Source: Anticarsia gemmatalis (taxonomy: Eukaryota; Arthropoda; Insecta; Lepidoptera; Erebidae). Taken from it: DNA of 64,000 nt. The stretch lies in NCBI RefSeq assembly GCF_050436995.1, contig NC_134774.1, positions 4,632,030 through 4,696,029 of the forward strand, written 5' to 3'. A program made the translations under genes and the position numbers. Positions 1 through 11,890 of this stretch are shown in pieces. Each line of letters starts with the position of its first letter. Position 1 is the first letter of the stretch. The notes under the pieces are model-generated. The model did no database searches, was not told the origin of the DNA, and was given only the letters and a program-made list of their open reading frames with translations.

Positions 1-1039
1 CATTGTGATGATATTTAACTGAATAAAGACCAACCTCTTATCTAAAGCAAACTAAAAAAAAAATCTCTGGTTTTATGTCCATGTGTAACTATTAATTGAA
101 TGTTTTTTTTTCTGGACTTTTTGATAAATTGATACACGTCACTGTAATACTATAGTTTTTACTGGACGTTTCTGACACGTTACGTCATGGTCCAATGTGA
201 TGATATTTACATAAATCAAGACCCATTTCATTAATCCTGTTGAATATAATGGTTATTTAGGCCAACTCTGTAAATGTTTGCTCATTTGACTCAATGAATA
301 CAAGGCCCATTAGAACGAATGGTCGATTTAATAATGTCTAATCACAATAACGTGGTTAGTTTCAAGCTTATACGTTGAATCGTCGTGTGCTCTCTTGTCA
401 TTATTTGTGACGATTGTAATATTGCGGACATTAACTTTCTGGACATTTCTGACACGTTACGTCATGGTCCATTGTGATGATATTTGATTGAATAAAGACC
501 AAATTCGTTCATATTCCACATTATTTTCCTCCCAGGGACCGTAGTACAACTCCATTCTCACAAAGTTGAGCTTCTACTTCAGAATACTGTCAACCGTAGA
601 AAATGTTTCGGGTCAATTAATACATTTTACCGTCTCAATTAACAATAAAGTTTTTCTGGACATTTCTGACAAATTACGTCATGGTCCACTGTGATGATAT
701 GAACCTAAATCAAGACCCATTTCGTTTATCAAGGACAGTTCAGAAAAAACCTTTTTACCAGTCGCTTGATTTCAGCGCAGAATATTGTGCAGATTTCTGA
801 ACATTTCGTGAGAAAACATGTCTTAAATTTTCTGGATATTTCTGTCAAATTACGTCATGGTTCACCAATATTATGTTTGATTGAATAAAGGCCATGGTTA
901 TGAACAGAAAACGTTAAAAAAGGTCTTAACTGATATTGTTATCATTTCCACAATATGACTTTTTTAAATATTTAAGAACATTTAACGTTGGAGTTAGAAC
1001 TTATTAAAATGCTTATTAACACTTCTTGCACATTCCTGA

Positions 1040-1249
1040 CACATTACGTCATGGTCTCACATTGACTCACCACTTTCAAAACTATAAGATCATTGTAGAT
1101 TTATAAATGTTGATGATCATCATAGGATATATGGACATTTCTGACACATTACGTCATGGTCTCACATTGACTCACCACTTTCAAAACTATAAGATCATTG
1201 TAGATTTATAAATGTTGATGATCATCATAGGATATATGGACATTTCTGA
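1040..1249 (+). repeat. 105-bp tandem duplication of a truncated unit
   Basis: The segment from the left half of one repeat, through a core that breaks off after CATGGTCTCACATTG, plus its 50-bp spacer, occurs twice in direct tandem with almost no difference. It is followed by an intact B repeat at 1255. The near identity marks it as one of the youngest changes in the array. Confidence 0.9.
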
Positions 1250-3471
1250 CACATTACGTCATGGTCCATTGTGATGATATTTACCTAAATTAAGACCCGT
1301 TTTCCTCATCAAGTTCAGTATTCAGAATATTTGATCTGTTTCTATTGCCCATACATACGTGTGATAAATTATAAAGGCTAACATGATTTCTATGTGAAGG
1401 GATTCATACACTGCAATGGTAGCTTCAGTTAAAATATGATTTCAATAAAGACATTTCTGATAAAGTTTATATTATAGTTTAAGCAAAGAAATATAGACAA
1501 AAATATCTATATCAATAGGTTTCCATAGATAGATTTACTGGGCATTCCTGACACATTACGTCATGGTCCATTGTGATGATATTTGATTGAATAATGACCA
1601 ACCTCTTATCTAAAGCAAACTAAAAAAAAACTCTCCGGCTTAATGTCCATGTGTAACTATTAATTGAGTGTAAATAATTGTTTTTCTTTACGTGACTTTT
1701 TGATAAATTGATACACGTCACTGTCATACTATAGTTTTTCTGGTCATTTCTGACACGTTACGTCATGGTCCAATGTGATGATATTTACATAATTCAAGAC
1801 CCATTATGTTTATCAAATCAATTTCGGTTATCGTATCTCCATCAAATTCTTTGAGCGATATAACATATCGCTCAAAAGATGACTAGACGAGTCCGATATT
1901 TTCTGGACATTTCTGATAAATTACGTCATGGTCCATTGTGATGATATTTGATTGAATAAAGACCATGTTATAAAATGACTAAATATAACTGAAGCTACCA
2001 GATTAAGTAATGATTGTTATCTATTAGATAATGATACTTCCGTCAGATTCCTCTTGTCAGAGACAAAACGTTATTTAAACACTTTTTACCGTTATCTGGA
2101 CATTTCTGACTTGTTACGTCATGGTCCATTGTGATGATATTTGATTGAATAAAGACCAGTTGCTCTGAGCAATGATGCCATTTTGAAAAGAGATAAATGG
2201 CTATTGCTGTATCATGTTTAATTTCTTCGGACTTTAATACATAGATTATCTGGAATGTGGTCCTTTTTAATAAAATAAACATTTTCAAAATTCTGGACAT
2301 TTCTGATACATTATATCATGGTCCATTGTGATGATATTTAGCTAAATCAAGACCCATTTCGTTCATCAAATCAATTTCGGTAATGACGACCTCCCTTGAA
2401 TCCCCATATCAGATTTCTGTGGAGAATAAATTGTGATGATATTTGATTGAATAAAACCAAATTCATTTAATATAAAAAGGTGGAGAAGTTTCTGCCATAA
2501 CTGAACATCTTCTCACTTTTGAAAGTATCTAACCTAAACATCTTTGACATGTTTTTCGTAATTTTCACAATAGTTTTTCTGGACATTTCTGACACATAAC
2601 GTTATGGTCCATTGTGATGATATTTGATTGAATAAAGACCAGAATCCTACTGACAGTTGTTCATTGCGGCGTTGGAGGCTCGGCTTTGATTAAGCTTCAC
2701 TTGCAATTTTGTTATTGAAAATAGATGTTGTTTTTTATACGAAATATCTCAGTTATTAATTAAATTAAAATATTAATAAATGTGCTAGTGTAGACAGATA
2801 ATAATCTATATCTCGTTATCGAAGGATACAAATGATTTTCTGAACATTCCCGACACATTACGTCATGATTCATTGTGATGATATTTACCTGAATCAAGAC
2901 CCATTTCGTTTATTAAGACAAGTTTAGAATAACAATAACTGGCATATTCATTTGAATGCCGTGCTGAATAATGGGGATTTTAATAGTTTCTAAAGTTTCC
3001 GAATTAAAATAAGTCAAAATCTAACTGCATTAATAAAATGTAGTAAGAAGACATGTCTCATATTTTCTGGGCATTTCTGATAAATTACGTCATGGTCCAA
3101 TGTGATGATATTTACACAAATCAAGACCCATTTCATTTATCAAGTGTCAAAATGGTATTTTCATTTGGATCAATTTAAACTGGTCAAACAAGACCTTATG
3201 GTCCAATTCAACGAAAATATTTCAGTATTTAAGATTCATTGATATTTTCTGGGCATACCTGACGCATTAGGTCATGGTCCATTGTGATGATATTTCATTG
3301 AATAAAGACCAATATCACTAACAATTAGATTCATCTATTTTAATTATCCAGCTTATGCCCATTAGAATAATATTTACGTAAATAATTTCATTCAATAACT
3401 TGTATGATCTAATTAAGTCGTATTTTGTTTTTGATTTTAATCCACTTTGTGCTTTCACAGCAAATTACGGA

Positions 3472-3553
3472 TTTTCTGGACATTTCTGACACATTACGTC
3501 ATGGTCCATTGTGATGATATTTACATAAATCAAGACCCATTTCGTTTATCAAG
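3472..3553 (+). repeat. Array repeat class B (exemplar)
   Basis: Same left half and core as class A, but the right half reads TTTACATAAATCAAGACCC then ATTTCGTTTATCAAG, without AATAAA. Similarity often fades gradually into the spacer (GCAAGTTCAGAATA). Core starts: 181, 675, 1255, 1759, 2312, 2859, 3086, 3495, 4226, 4385, 5399, 8461, 8592, 9561, 9794, 10775, 11348, 11645, 12071, 12277, 12522, 13152, 13798, 15190, 15752, 16047, 17035, 17565, 18276, 18474, 18641, 18872. Class A and B copies are intermixed without strict alternation. Confidence 0.92.
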
Positions 3554-6307
3554 GCATGCTCAATATATTTTTCCCGTTTTGGATTCTTTGTTTGAGTGCA
3601 GGATTTCAGAGTTTCTGAACATTTCTGATTAGTGAGATGTCATGTCTTAAATTCTCTGGACATTACTGACATATTACGTCATCGTCCATTGTGATGATAT
3701 TTGATTGAATAAAGACCATTCTCGTTGAGTTCTTGAAGCACATGTTCATCCGGGGTTGGTAACTGTTATCACCATTATAGTGAAATTGATTGTTCCCATG
3801 GAGGGACAAGCGTTCCCATGGATAATATACAACACATGCTGTTTCGTGGGCATTCCTGACACATTATGTCATGGTCCATTGTGATGATATTTGATTAAAT
3901 AAAGACCAGACTCTTATTGTATTATATTTCACAATGGCATTTTGACCTAAGATTAAAAAAAAAATTCGAAAACGGCCATGTTGAACGTAACACAAAAATT
4001 ACGCGTACACCTTTAAGTTAGTGCGTTGTTAAAATATAGTGTTCAGTGTAAACATGAACTTCATGATGGATAGTCCTCTGTGAATGTCGCTCTGTTGACA
4101 CTAGTGTCCGGGACAGACACCCTGTAGTTAGCACTCACTCTAACTTGTACTATTATTATCTTAACATTTTTAAATGTCTACGGTTAAAATATACCACTCA
4201 GTTTTTCTGGTCATTTCTGCTATATTACGTCATGGTCCATTGTTAATGATATTTGCCTAAATCAAGACCCATTTCGTTTATCAAGGAAAGTTCAGAATAA
4301 ATGTCGCTATAGCCGAATAAGGTTGATTTTAAGTTTCTCAACGTTTTCGAACCGTCTCACATTTTCTGACCATTTCTGACACATTACGTCATGGTTCATT
4401 GTGATGATATTTACCTGAATCAAGACCCATTTCGTTTATTAAGACAAGTTTAGAATAACATCTTAACTGGCTTATTAATTTGAATGCCGTGCTGAATAAT
4501 GGGGATTTTAAGAGTTTTTAACGTTTCTGAATTAAAATATGTCAAAATCTAACTGCATTAATAAAATGTAGTAAGAAGACATGTCTCATATTTTCTGGAC
4601 ATTTCTGACACATTCTTACAACGTGTATCTCATATTTGATTAAAATATTGTAATTGATTGTGCTTCTCTACCATTATTCATGATTATTTGTACATTTTAT
4701 TATCACATTTAACAATTAAGATTTTCTGGGCATTTCTGATATATTACGTCATGGTCCAATTTGATGATATTTGATTAAATAAAGACCAATTTCGTTAAAA
4801 GTCTGTTCTAATATGATTATTGCCACGTTATTAGGGAGCTCGGTCTTGTCTGATAGATTACATCATGTTTATACTTTATCGACGCACTACGGTCATGCTC
4901 CCATATTTTTTCTAATACGTATTTCTTGAAAGGTCCGATTTGGCGTACTTACTTAAAGTTTAAATAATAAAATTTCTGTATTCATAATGCATGTATCCGA
5001 TGCTACAAAATCACAATAATTTCTGGACATTTCTGACAAATAACGCTATGGTCCATTGTGATGATATTTGATTAAATAAAGACCAGTTTTTCAGAGATGA
5101 CTGTTGAGTGATAACACATGGTTTCCTGTAATGGGCGTGTTGTTGAAGGGTATTTTACAGCTATGATCCTCGTTGTACACAGACACTGTTTCTTCATCGT
5201 CCTCATTGCTCCGGAGATTAAGCTGTCCATATTCATGAGTCGAGGTGGATCAGCTGTCTCCAGCATCCTGTTAAAACGTAGGTTCCGAACTCCTTCTCCA
5301 TCTTTAGTGGTCAATAGTCTTACTGGATACCCTTCGAAGATGATCTCTAAATTAAGGATTAATGTATAACAAAGTTTTTCTGGGCATTTCTGATAAATTA
5401 CGTCATGGTCCATTGTGATGATAATTATCTAAATCAAGACCCATTTCATTTATCGAGTGTCAAAATAGTACATCGAAGCCCATAATTGTCGACCAGTAAA
5501 TTTATTATTCATCAAGTTGGACTTTCTATTGGTTAAATACGTTGAACAAAGGATGTTGTTTGATCTCATTTCGCGTGTAAGATGAAATTTTTAAAATGTT
5601 TGTAAAGGAGCGTGGACGATACGTTCACACTCATCGACAGAAATTAATGATATTTTGAGATTTTCTGGACATTTCTGATAAATTACATCATGGTCCATTG
5701 TGACGATATTTGATTGAATAAAGACCGTGTCTTAGCCAATATCTCAAGAATATTAGCAGGCGATAGCGGCGACACCATGGACAATTACAAGATTATCACT
5801 ACATAGTATAAAACAAAGTCGCCCATTTTGTCTGTAGTCCCTTCGTATGCATAAAACTTTAAAACTACGCAACGGATTTTGATGCGGTTTTCACTAATAG
5901 AAAGAGTATTTTCTCCGACAGGTTTTTATATATAATTGAAATACATTAAAACTATATTAGCTGAGTTATAGCGATTTATGTCCAAGAAGTCAGAAAAAAA
6001 ATCTAATTGAAGATTGCATTTGTGCGTGCGCCGCTTATACCGTTGGATACAAGTAAGAACAATGTATAGCAAAAACATTGGTCTTTATTAGTTCTACAAA
6101 AAAGTCCGCGATGACATATATCCAGCTCTTTTATTTAAGTCACAAAAACTACTTTTCTGTATTAAAAAAACATTTAATTCGTTGGGTGATGTTTAACTGG
6201 TGATATAACCAATAATACATATATCCTTATCAAAATAAGTAAGTTCATCATCACGAGCATTTAATTTAGATTATTTTTGCAGTTTACAGTGTGTTATTTA
6301 AACATAT

Positions 6308-7228
6308 AGTTTAGGAGATTTCACGATATTAGTATTGCGGCACGGTACGGGCCGGCCGCGGCGGCGGGGGTCGTTAAAAAGATCCAACCTATGGCCACAT
6401 GTCAATAAATTAGAGCTTAAAACTAATATGAGGGTTTCGTCATCTTCAGGTGAGAACAGGCTTTTTCCAGAGATGCTGCTAAAAGTTGGCAATGGAGAGT
6501 TAACACAAAGTGAGGGAAGGATTAACTTAGAAAACCTTTGTGTTTTGATAGACAACATCCAAGAGTTAGTCAACAATGTCTATCCTGACATTGAAAACAT
6601 AAGTTATAAGACAATATCTTGGTTTAAAGAAAGAGCGATTCTGTCACCAACTAACGAACAAGTAGATAAAGTAAATAACTTGATTCTTTCAAAGATTGAT
6701 GCACCGACAAAAATATACTACTCAGTCGATACTGTTGTCGATTTGGTAGAAGCTGTTCATTTTCCCACAGAGTTTCTTAACTCTTTGAACCCGTCTGCAT
6801 TCCCTCCTCACAAAATGGAGTTGAAAGTAGGTTGTCCTGTTCTTTTATTAAGAAACCTGAATCCACCTAAACTTTGCAATGGCACGCGTTTGCTGGTAAA
6901 ATCACTGAAAACATTCTTAATAGAGTGCACAATACTCACAGGATGTGGTACCGGAGAAGATGTATTGATTCCCCGAATCCCCCTGATACCATCGGATTTA
7001 CCCTTCCAATTTAAACGTTTACAGTTTCCGGTAAAGACATCTTTTGCAATGACCATTAATAAAGCACAGGGTCAAACCTTCAACGTTGCAGGCTTAGATT
7101 TGAGCGTTGACTGTTTTTCACATGGCCAGCTGTATGTCGCTCTTTCAAGAGTAACCTCTCGAGAAAACATGTTTGTATTGTCTAATGACAAAAAAGCTGT
7201 GAACGTTGTATATAAAGACATTCTGTAA
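6308..7228 (+). pseudogene. Helitron PIF1-like helicase, C-terminal fragment
   Basis: An open frame of about 300 residues without a proper ATG at its start. It matches the distal half of Helitron helicases: GDFTILVLRHGTG near the start is a degraded form of the GDFRQ...PVxRHGT region, followed by SNLWPHVNKLELKTNMRV, a central region with VGCPVLLLRNLNPPKLCNGT, the motif V region FAMTINKAQGQTF, and the motif VI region HGQLYVALSRVTSRENMFVL. Full proteins of this family run well over 1,000 residues with a Rep endonuclease at the N-terminus; here the Rep domain and the Walker A/B part of the helicase are deleted. The remaining frame is undamaged, so the deletion is probably fairly recent or was carried by a proliferating copy. 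Confidence 0.88.
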
Positions 7229-7960
7229 TATAATAATTGTTGTTAAGATAAAATAAAAATGTAAAAAGTAAATAAGTTTAAAATGTAGGTACACAACGTT
7301 AATCTTCTAAAAATTTATTGTTTTAAGTAAATAAAAAGTAAAAAAAAGTCCATAAGGAATATAAAAGATACAAAAAGTACTAAATCAAAAATTAAAATAG
7401 ATAGTGTACCTACATAAATAAAGTAAAATCTAATACATAAAAAAGGTAAAGAAAAAAAAATAAATAAAAAATAAAAGGAAAATTAAAAAAAATAACATGT
7501 ATATCTACCTACAGGTAGTTTTTAATTGTAGATAGTCTTTAATTTTAAATATATGGGAAACCTTTCTCATCGTTAAAATGAAAATGTATGTATACCTTAT
7601 ATTATATTTCAAAAAATGTAGACAAAGTTAATCTTCTAAAAATAAATGTAAATAAAAAATAAGTAAAAGTAGAGAATAAATGTAAATAAAAAATAAGTAA
7701 AAGAGATGTATATAACAAAAGTAGGTAAGTACATAAAAAAAAAACAAAAAATATAAAAAAACGGTACATAAAAAATAAATAATATTAAAAAGTAGGTACT
7801 ACGACTTTGATCTATACATATAAGACAAAAAAAAATCTGTACATTACTTAAATATTTTTTCCAAAAACTGATAGGGGGGGCGATCAAAGAAGAGTCACAG
7901 AAACCAAAAAACATTTTAATATTTTAAACGCGGTTAAGGGAAAGAGAAGTTATTGTGAAT
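7229..7960. other. AT-rich low-complexity 3' part of the Helitron
   Basis: Dominated by imperfect AAATAAAAAGTA-like runs, with two similar stretches (about 7,620-7,680 and 7,680-7,720). No gene is seen; open frames on the minus strand are low-complexity Phe/Tyr/Ile strings. Confidence 0.7.
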
Positions 7961-10470
7961 TGAAAATTAGTATCCAATATGTGTTGGTGCGTTGACTGTA
8001 TTTGTCGAAGTAGCGGGATACACGCAAACGAAGTTGCGCGGGTCAGCTAGTATATATATACTTCAGAAGTTTGTAGTTGTTGCAGTTAAAATGTAATTTA
8101 ACTGCAGATGCGTTAATTATACTTTTCTGAACAAATGGTTATTTTTTGATTTCAACGAATTTAGTTCTCTATTTCAATGAAATTTCTGGATATTTTTGAC
8201 ACAATACGTCATGGTCCAAAGTGGTGATATTTGATTGAATAAAGACCAGTCTTGTTCAAGTGTTCGTTGACTTCTAGATCCATTACTTTAAAAAATATGA
8301 TATCACGTAACATTAATGAATATAACAAAGCGTTTTCGACTTTGAATAGCTTATTTGACTGCTAGTTACCATCTTATTCTATACTGACTTTAACGTGTTA
8401 GTATTAAAATGTACCTCATGTACTGCATTATCGAACATTTGTCTGAACATTCCCGACACATGACGTCGTGGTTCATTGTGATGATATTTATCTAAATCAA
8501 GACCCATTTCGTTTATCAAGGCAAGTTCAGAATATAGGTCTGAATCAAGATCCTCCATCCAACCATCAATTCAAGGACATTTCTGACACATTACGTTATG
8601 GTCCAATGATATGTGATGATATTTATATAAATCAAGACCCTTTTCGTTGATGAAATCAACTTGGGTATAAATCCCGTTAGGGTTTCTGAACATTTCTGAT
8701 GAGTAAGGAGACATGTCTTAATTTTTCTGGATGTTCCTGACAAGTTACGTCATGGTCCATTGTGATTATGATCGATTAAATAAAGACCAAATTCATTGAA
8801 TGTGCAAAAAAAAGCGGTAGCTCCCCTGCTGGACTACTCCGGACTGTGTTAGAGTATGACGGAACTCTTTATCATTCTGATAAAGAATTCATAATATATC
8901 AGTCTTCTCTTCGAGTGGATTTTCAAGAATTCTAAACATGTCTAGTAAGTAAGAAGATATGTTTAATGTTTCCTGGATATTTCTGTCAGATTACGTCATG
9001 GTCCATTGTGATGATATTTAATTGAATAAAGACCATTTTTTTATACAACTTAATACAAATGTCAATGTGATTTTAATGGAACGGCTGGTGGATATTCAAC
9101 GTTCAAAAAGACTACAGCTGCCACGATCTTTATTGTGCTTAGAGCTATATTTGATCAAGTGAGGTCTCTCAGTCATCAGTCCTGAACCTCGTCTCTTTCT
9201 ATTGAGGTTAGTTGTCTTTCTGGATGTCCTGCAGAGATGATCTCCAAGTTAATGTCAGTATTAATGTATAACGCTGTTTTCCTGGACATTTCTGACATAT
9301 TACGTCATGGTCTATAGTAATGATGTTTGATTGAATAAAGACCAAAATCGTACTGACAGTTGATCATTGCGGCGTTGGAGGCTCGGCTTTGATTAAGCTT
9401 CACAAGCAATTGTGTGATTGAAATAGATGTTGTCTTTTATACGAAATTTCTTAGTTATTAATTAAATTAAAATATAAATAAATGTGCTAGTGTAGACAGA
9501 TAATAATCAATATCTCGCTATCGAAGCATACCAATGATATTCTGAACATTCCTGACACATTACGTCATGGTTCATTGTGATGATATTTATCTAAATCAAG
9601 ACCAATTTCGTTTATCAATTTTACTAAAAAGTACTGTTAATCTGAAAGGTATTATGTCAGTCGATTGCATGTATTATTCGTCAAGTGGTTGCGTCTTTGA
9701 CAATGTTTGAAATTGCCGACATGCACAGCCAGAGACCGTCTCGCGACTTCATCATCAACAACATCATAGACTTTCTGGGTATTCCTGATTTGTTACGTCA
9801 TGGTCCATTGTGATGATATTAACCTAAATCAAGACCAATTTCGTTAATCGAGGCAAATTCAAATGCAATTATTGGGCTGCATATTTTGGAAGCTAAGTTT
9901 TTAGAGTTTCAGACCTAACGGTGACTGAAAATATATTTTTTGGACATTTCTGATACATTACGTCATGGTCCATTGTGATGATATTTGATTGAATAAAGAC
10001 CAATTTCTAATTGTACTATATTTTTCGGTTTTCTGTTGACTCACATAATTTCCCAGTAGTTGAACTCGTTGCTCATAAATGCTACTGAAGAACTCTTTTC
10101 TGAATCCCTCAGAGGCTCCTACAGTCCGCCGCGGTCCTTCTACTCTGTATTCTCCCGCCACTACTTCCCGCGGCACACGTGTGTGTGGACACGTAACTTG
10201 ACTTCTCGACATCGTTCAGGATTTATTGTTGTAGTTCTGTATACTATAGCGACATCATTTCACACGGTATTCTGCATATTTTCCGAGCATTCCTGATAAA
10301 TTATGTCATGGCTCGTTGTAATGATATTTGATTGAATAAAGACCAAATTCGTTCATATTCCACATTATTTTCTCCCCAGGGACCGTAGTATAGTTCGATC
10401 CTCACAAAGTTAAGACTAATGTGACGCTTAGAAGCGTGGGCGATAATTTCTCTTTCACACATAGTTAGCA

Positions 10471-10537
10471 TTTTCTGGACATTTCTGACACATTACGTCA
10501 TGGTCCATTGTGATGATATTTAATTGAATAAAGACCA
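10471..10537 (+). repeat. Array repeat class A (exemplar)
   Basis: Right half reads TATTTGATTGAATAAAGACCA and carries an AATAAA hexamer. Start of the TACGTCATGG core in each class A copy: 458, 851, 1557, 1922, 2115, 2597, 3268, 3675, 3865, 4745, 5041, 5684, 8205, 8746, 8992, 9301, 9959, 10302, 10494, 10939, 11199, 11917, 12794, 12994, 13282, 13605, 13924, 14073, 14965, 15354, 15603, 16313, 16656, 16848, 17326, 17890, 18115, 19056. Partial A copies lie at 1, about 2431, 11450 and 15855. GACCA at the right end can pair with TGGTC inside the core. Confidence 0.92.
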
Positions 10538-10539
10538 TT

Positions 10540-11890
10540 TAATTTAGATGACCATCCAGTAACCTTTATTTGCCATTGTACTGGGAAGTAAGCCAGAGAA
10601 TATGCTGTCTATATTTATGAGACAAAACGGTGGAGCAACCGGTTCCAGTATCATGTCAAAGCAGGTTCCGAGCCCTTCTCTCCCTCGCTAGTGGCTTTCT
10701 GGATATCCTTATAAGCTGATCTACTTGTTTAGGCTCAATGTACAACGCTGTTTTTCTGGACATTTCTGGCAAATTACGTCATGGTCCATTGTGATAATAT
10801 TTACATAAATCAAGACCCATTTCGTTTAACAAGGTTCAAATTCTGAATATAGGCTCATTTTTGGATATTGATGTCTCCGTTTTAAGAGTTTCTCAACGTT
10901 TTCGAAGCGTATTACAGTTTCTGGACATTTCTGGCACGTAACGTCATGGTCCATTGTGATGATATTTAATTGAATAAAGACCAGTTTCTCTGAACTGTAT
11001 TTTAATTCTTGGAGTTGCGTTACAGTTGTTATTTTCATTCTGATTCAGTAGTCTTCATAGTTGATATTTCTACATAATTATCGTTTCTGGTCACATCAGG
11101 GTCCGCAGTCACCTGCAGTAAACTCTCAATCTAACTTTTACTATTATTAACTAACTTACTACATATGCTATTCATTTTTCTGGACATTTCTGACAAATTA
11201 CGTCGTGGTCTTTTGTGACGATATTTGATTGAATAAAGACCAGACACTTATTGTATTATATTTCACAATGGTATTTGCTGTGTTTTCGATTATGTAAATA
11301 TTATTTCAGACAGCATCTGGCAGATTTTCTGGACATTCCTGACAAATTACGTCACGGTCCATTGTGATGATATTTGCATAAATCAAGACCCATTTCGTTT
11401 ATCAAGGCTTCGGAATAGCGGTTTATTTTCCAGTCTGTTTATTGGTCATGATATTTGATTGAGTAAAGATCAAATTAATTTACTTTTAACGTAACTTGGT
11501 TTCATAGTCGCAGGTTCAACAAATATCAGCAGGAAAGATTTATGTAACAGTTTCGGCTGTAAGTGTAGTTGAATGTTTATAAATATTTATATTTGACGAC
11601 TATAATGTAGTACAGTACCGATTTACTGGACATTGCTGACACATTACGTCATGGTCCATTGTGATGATTTTTACCTAAATCAAGACCCTTTTTGTTTATC
11701 AAACGTCGAAATGGTACTTATATGATATGCTATAAAATAACCAGTGATTACCTCAATATTTGTCAAGTTGAGTCTTAGCATAATTAAATACACATGATAT
11801 AGGGTGTATTTTGATTTTATTTACCGTGTCGTTGTACTTCTAATTCAAATGTTTTGTAGGAGCGTGTGTGATACGTTCCCTTCTATTAAT
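10540..11890 (+). repeat. Collinear block duplicated at 15,010-16,290
   Basis: The order of repeat classes (B, A, A, B, partial A, B) and the intervening spacers are the same in this block and in 15,010-16,290, about 4.4 kb downstream. Spacers differ by scattered substitutions and small indels; for example about 80 bp around 11,000-11,080 are partly different. This shows growth by duplication of multi-unit blocks. Confidence 0.85.

Larger units (their letters stand above)
1..5795 (+). repeat. Array segment I
   Basis: Units from the window edge to the Helitron insertion. Related spacers inside this segment are 33-160 with 1590-1740, and 2900-3065 with 4430-4600. Other spacers have partners further on: 2640-2840 with 9345-9540, 3720-3845 with 16890-17015, and 5080-5370 with 9030-9270, 10540-10750, 15030-15180 and 17490-17540. 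The last spacer (from about 5,725) is split by the Helitron and resumes at 8,051. Short open frames here cross repeat and spacer with no coding signature; I call none as genes. Confidence 0.85.
5796..8050 (+). mobile_element. Helitron, internally deleted, inserted in the array
   Basis: The left end starts TCACTACATAGTATAAAAC, followed by the AAAACTACGCAACGGATTTT stretch seen at the 5' end of lepidopteran Helitrons. The right end is GTTGCGCGGGTCAGCTAG. The flanking bases are A and T, as expected for Helitron insertion between A and T. It carries the C-terminal part of a Helitron helicase (about 6,308-7,228) and an AT-rich, low-complexity 3' part. The Rep domain and the first helicase motifs are missing, so it cannot be autonomous. 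Confidence 0.88.

Noticed and set aside
9958..10296. Open frames on both strands at 9,958-10,296 and the matching 16,414-16,650
   Set aside because: These are two copies of one spacer with GC-richer text; both strands are open, ends lie in repeats, and there is no family match. Noted as a spacer family, not as a gene.
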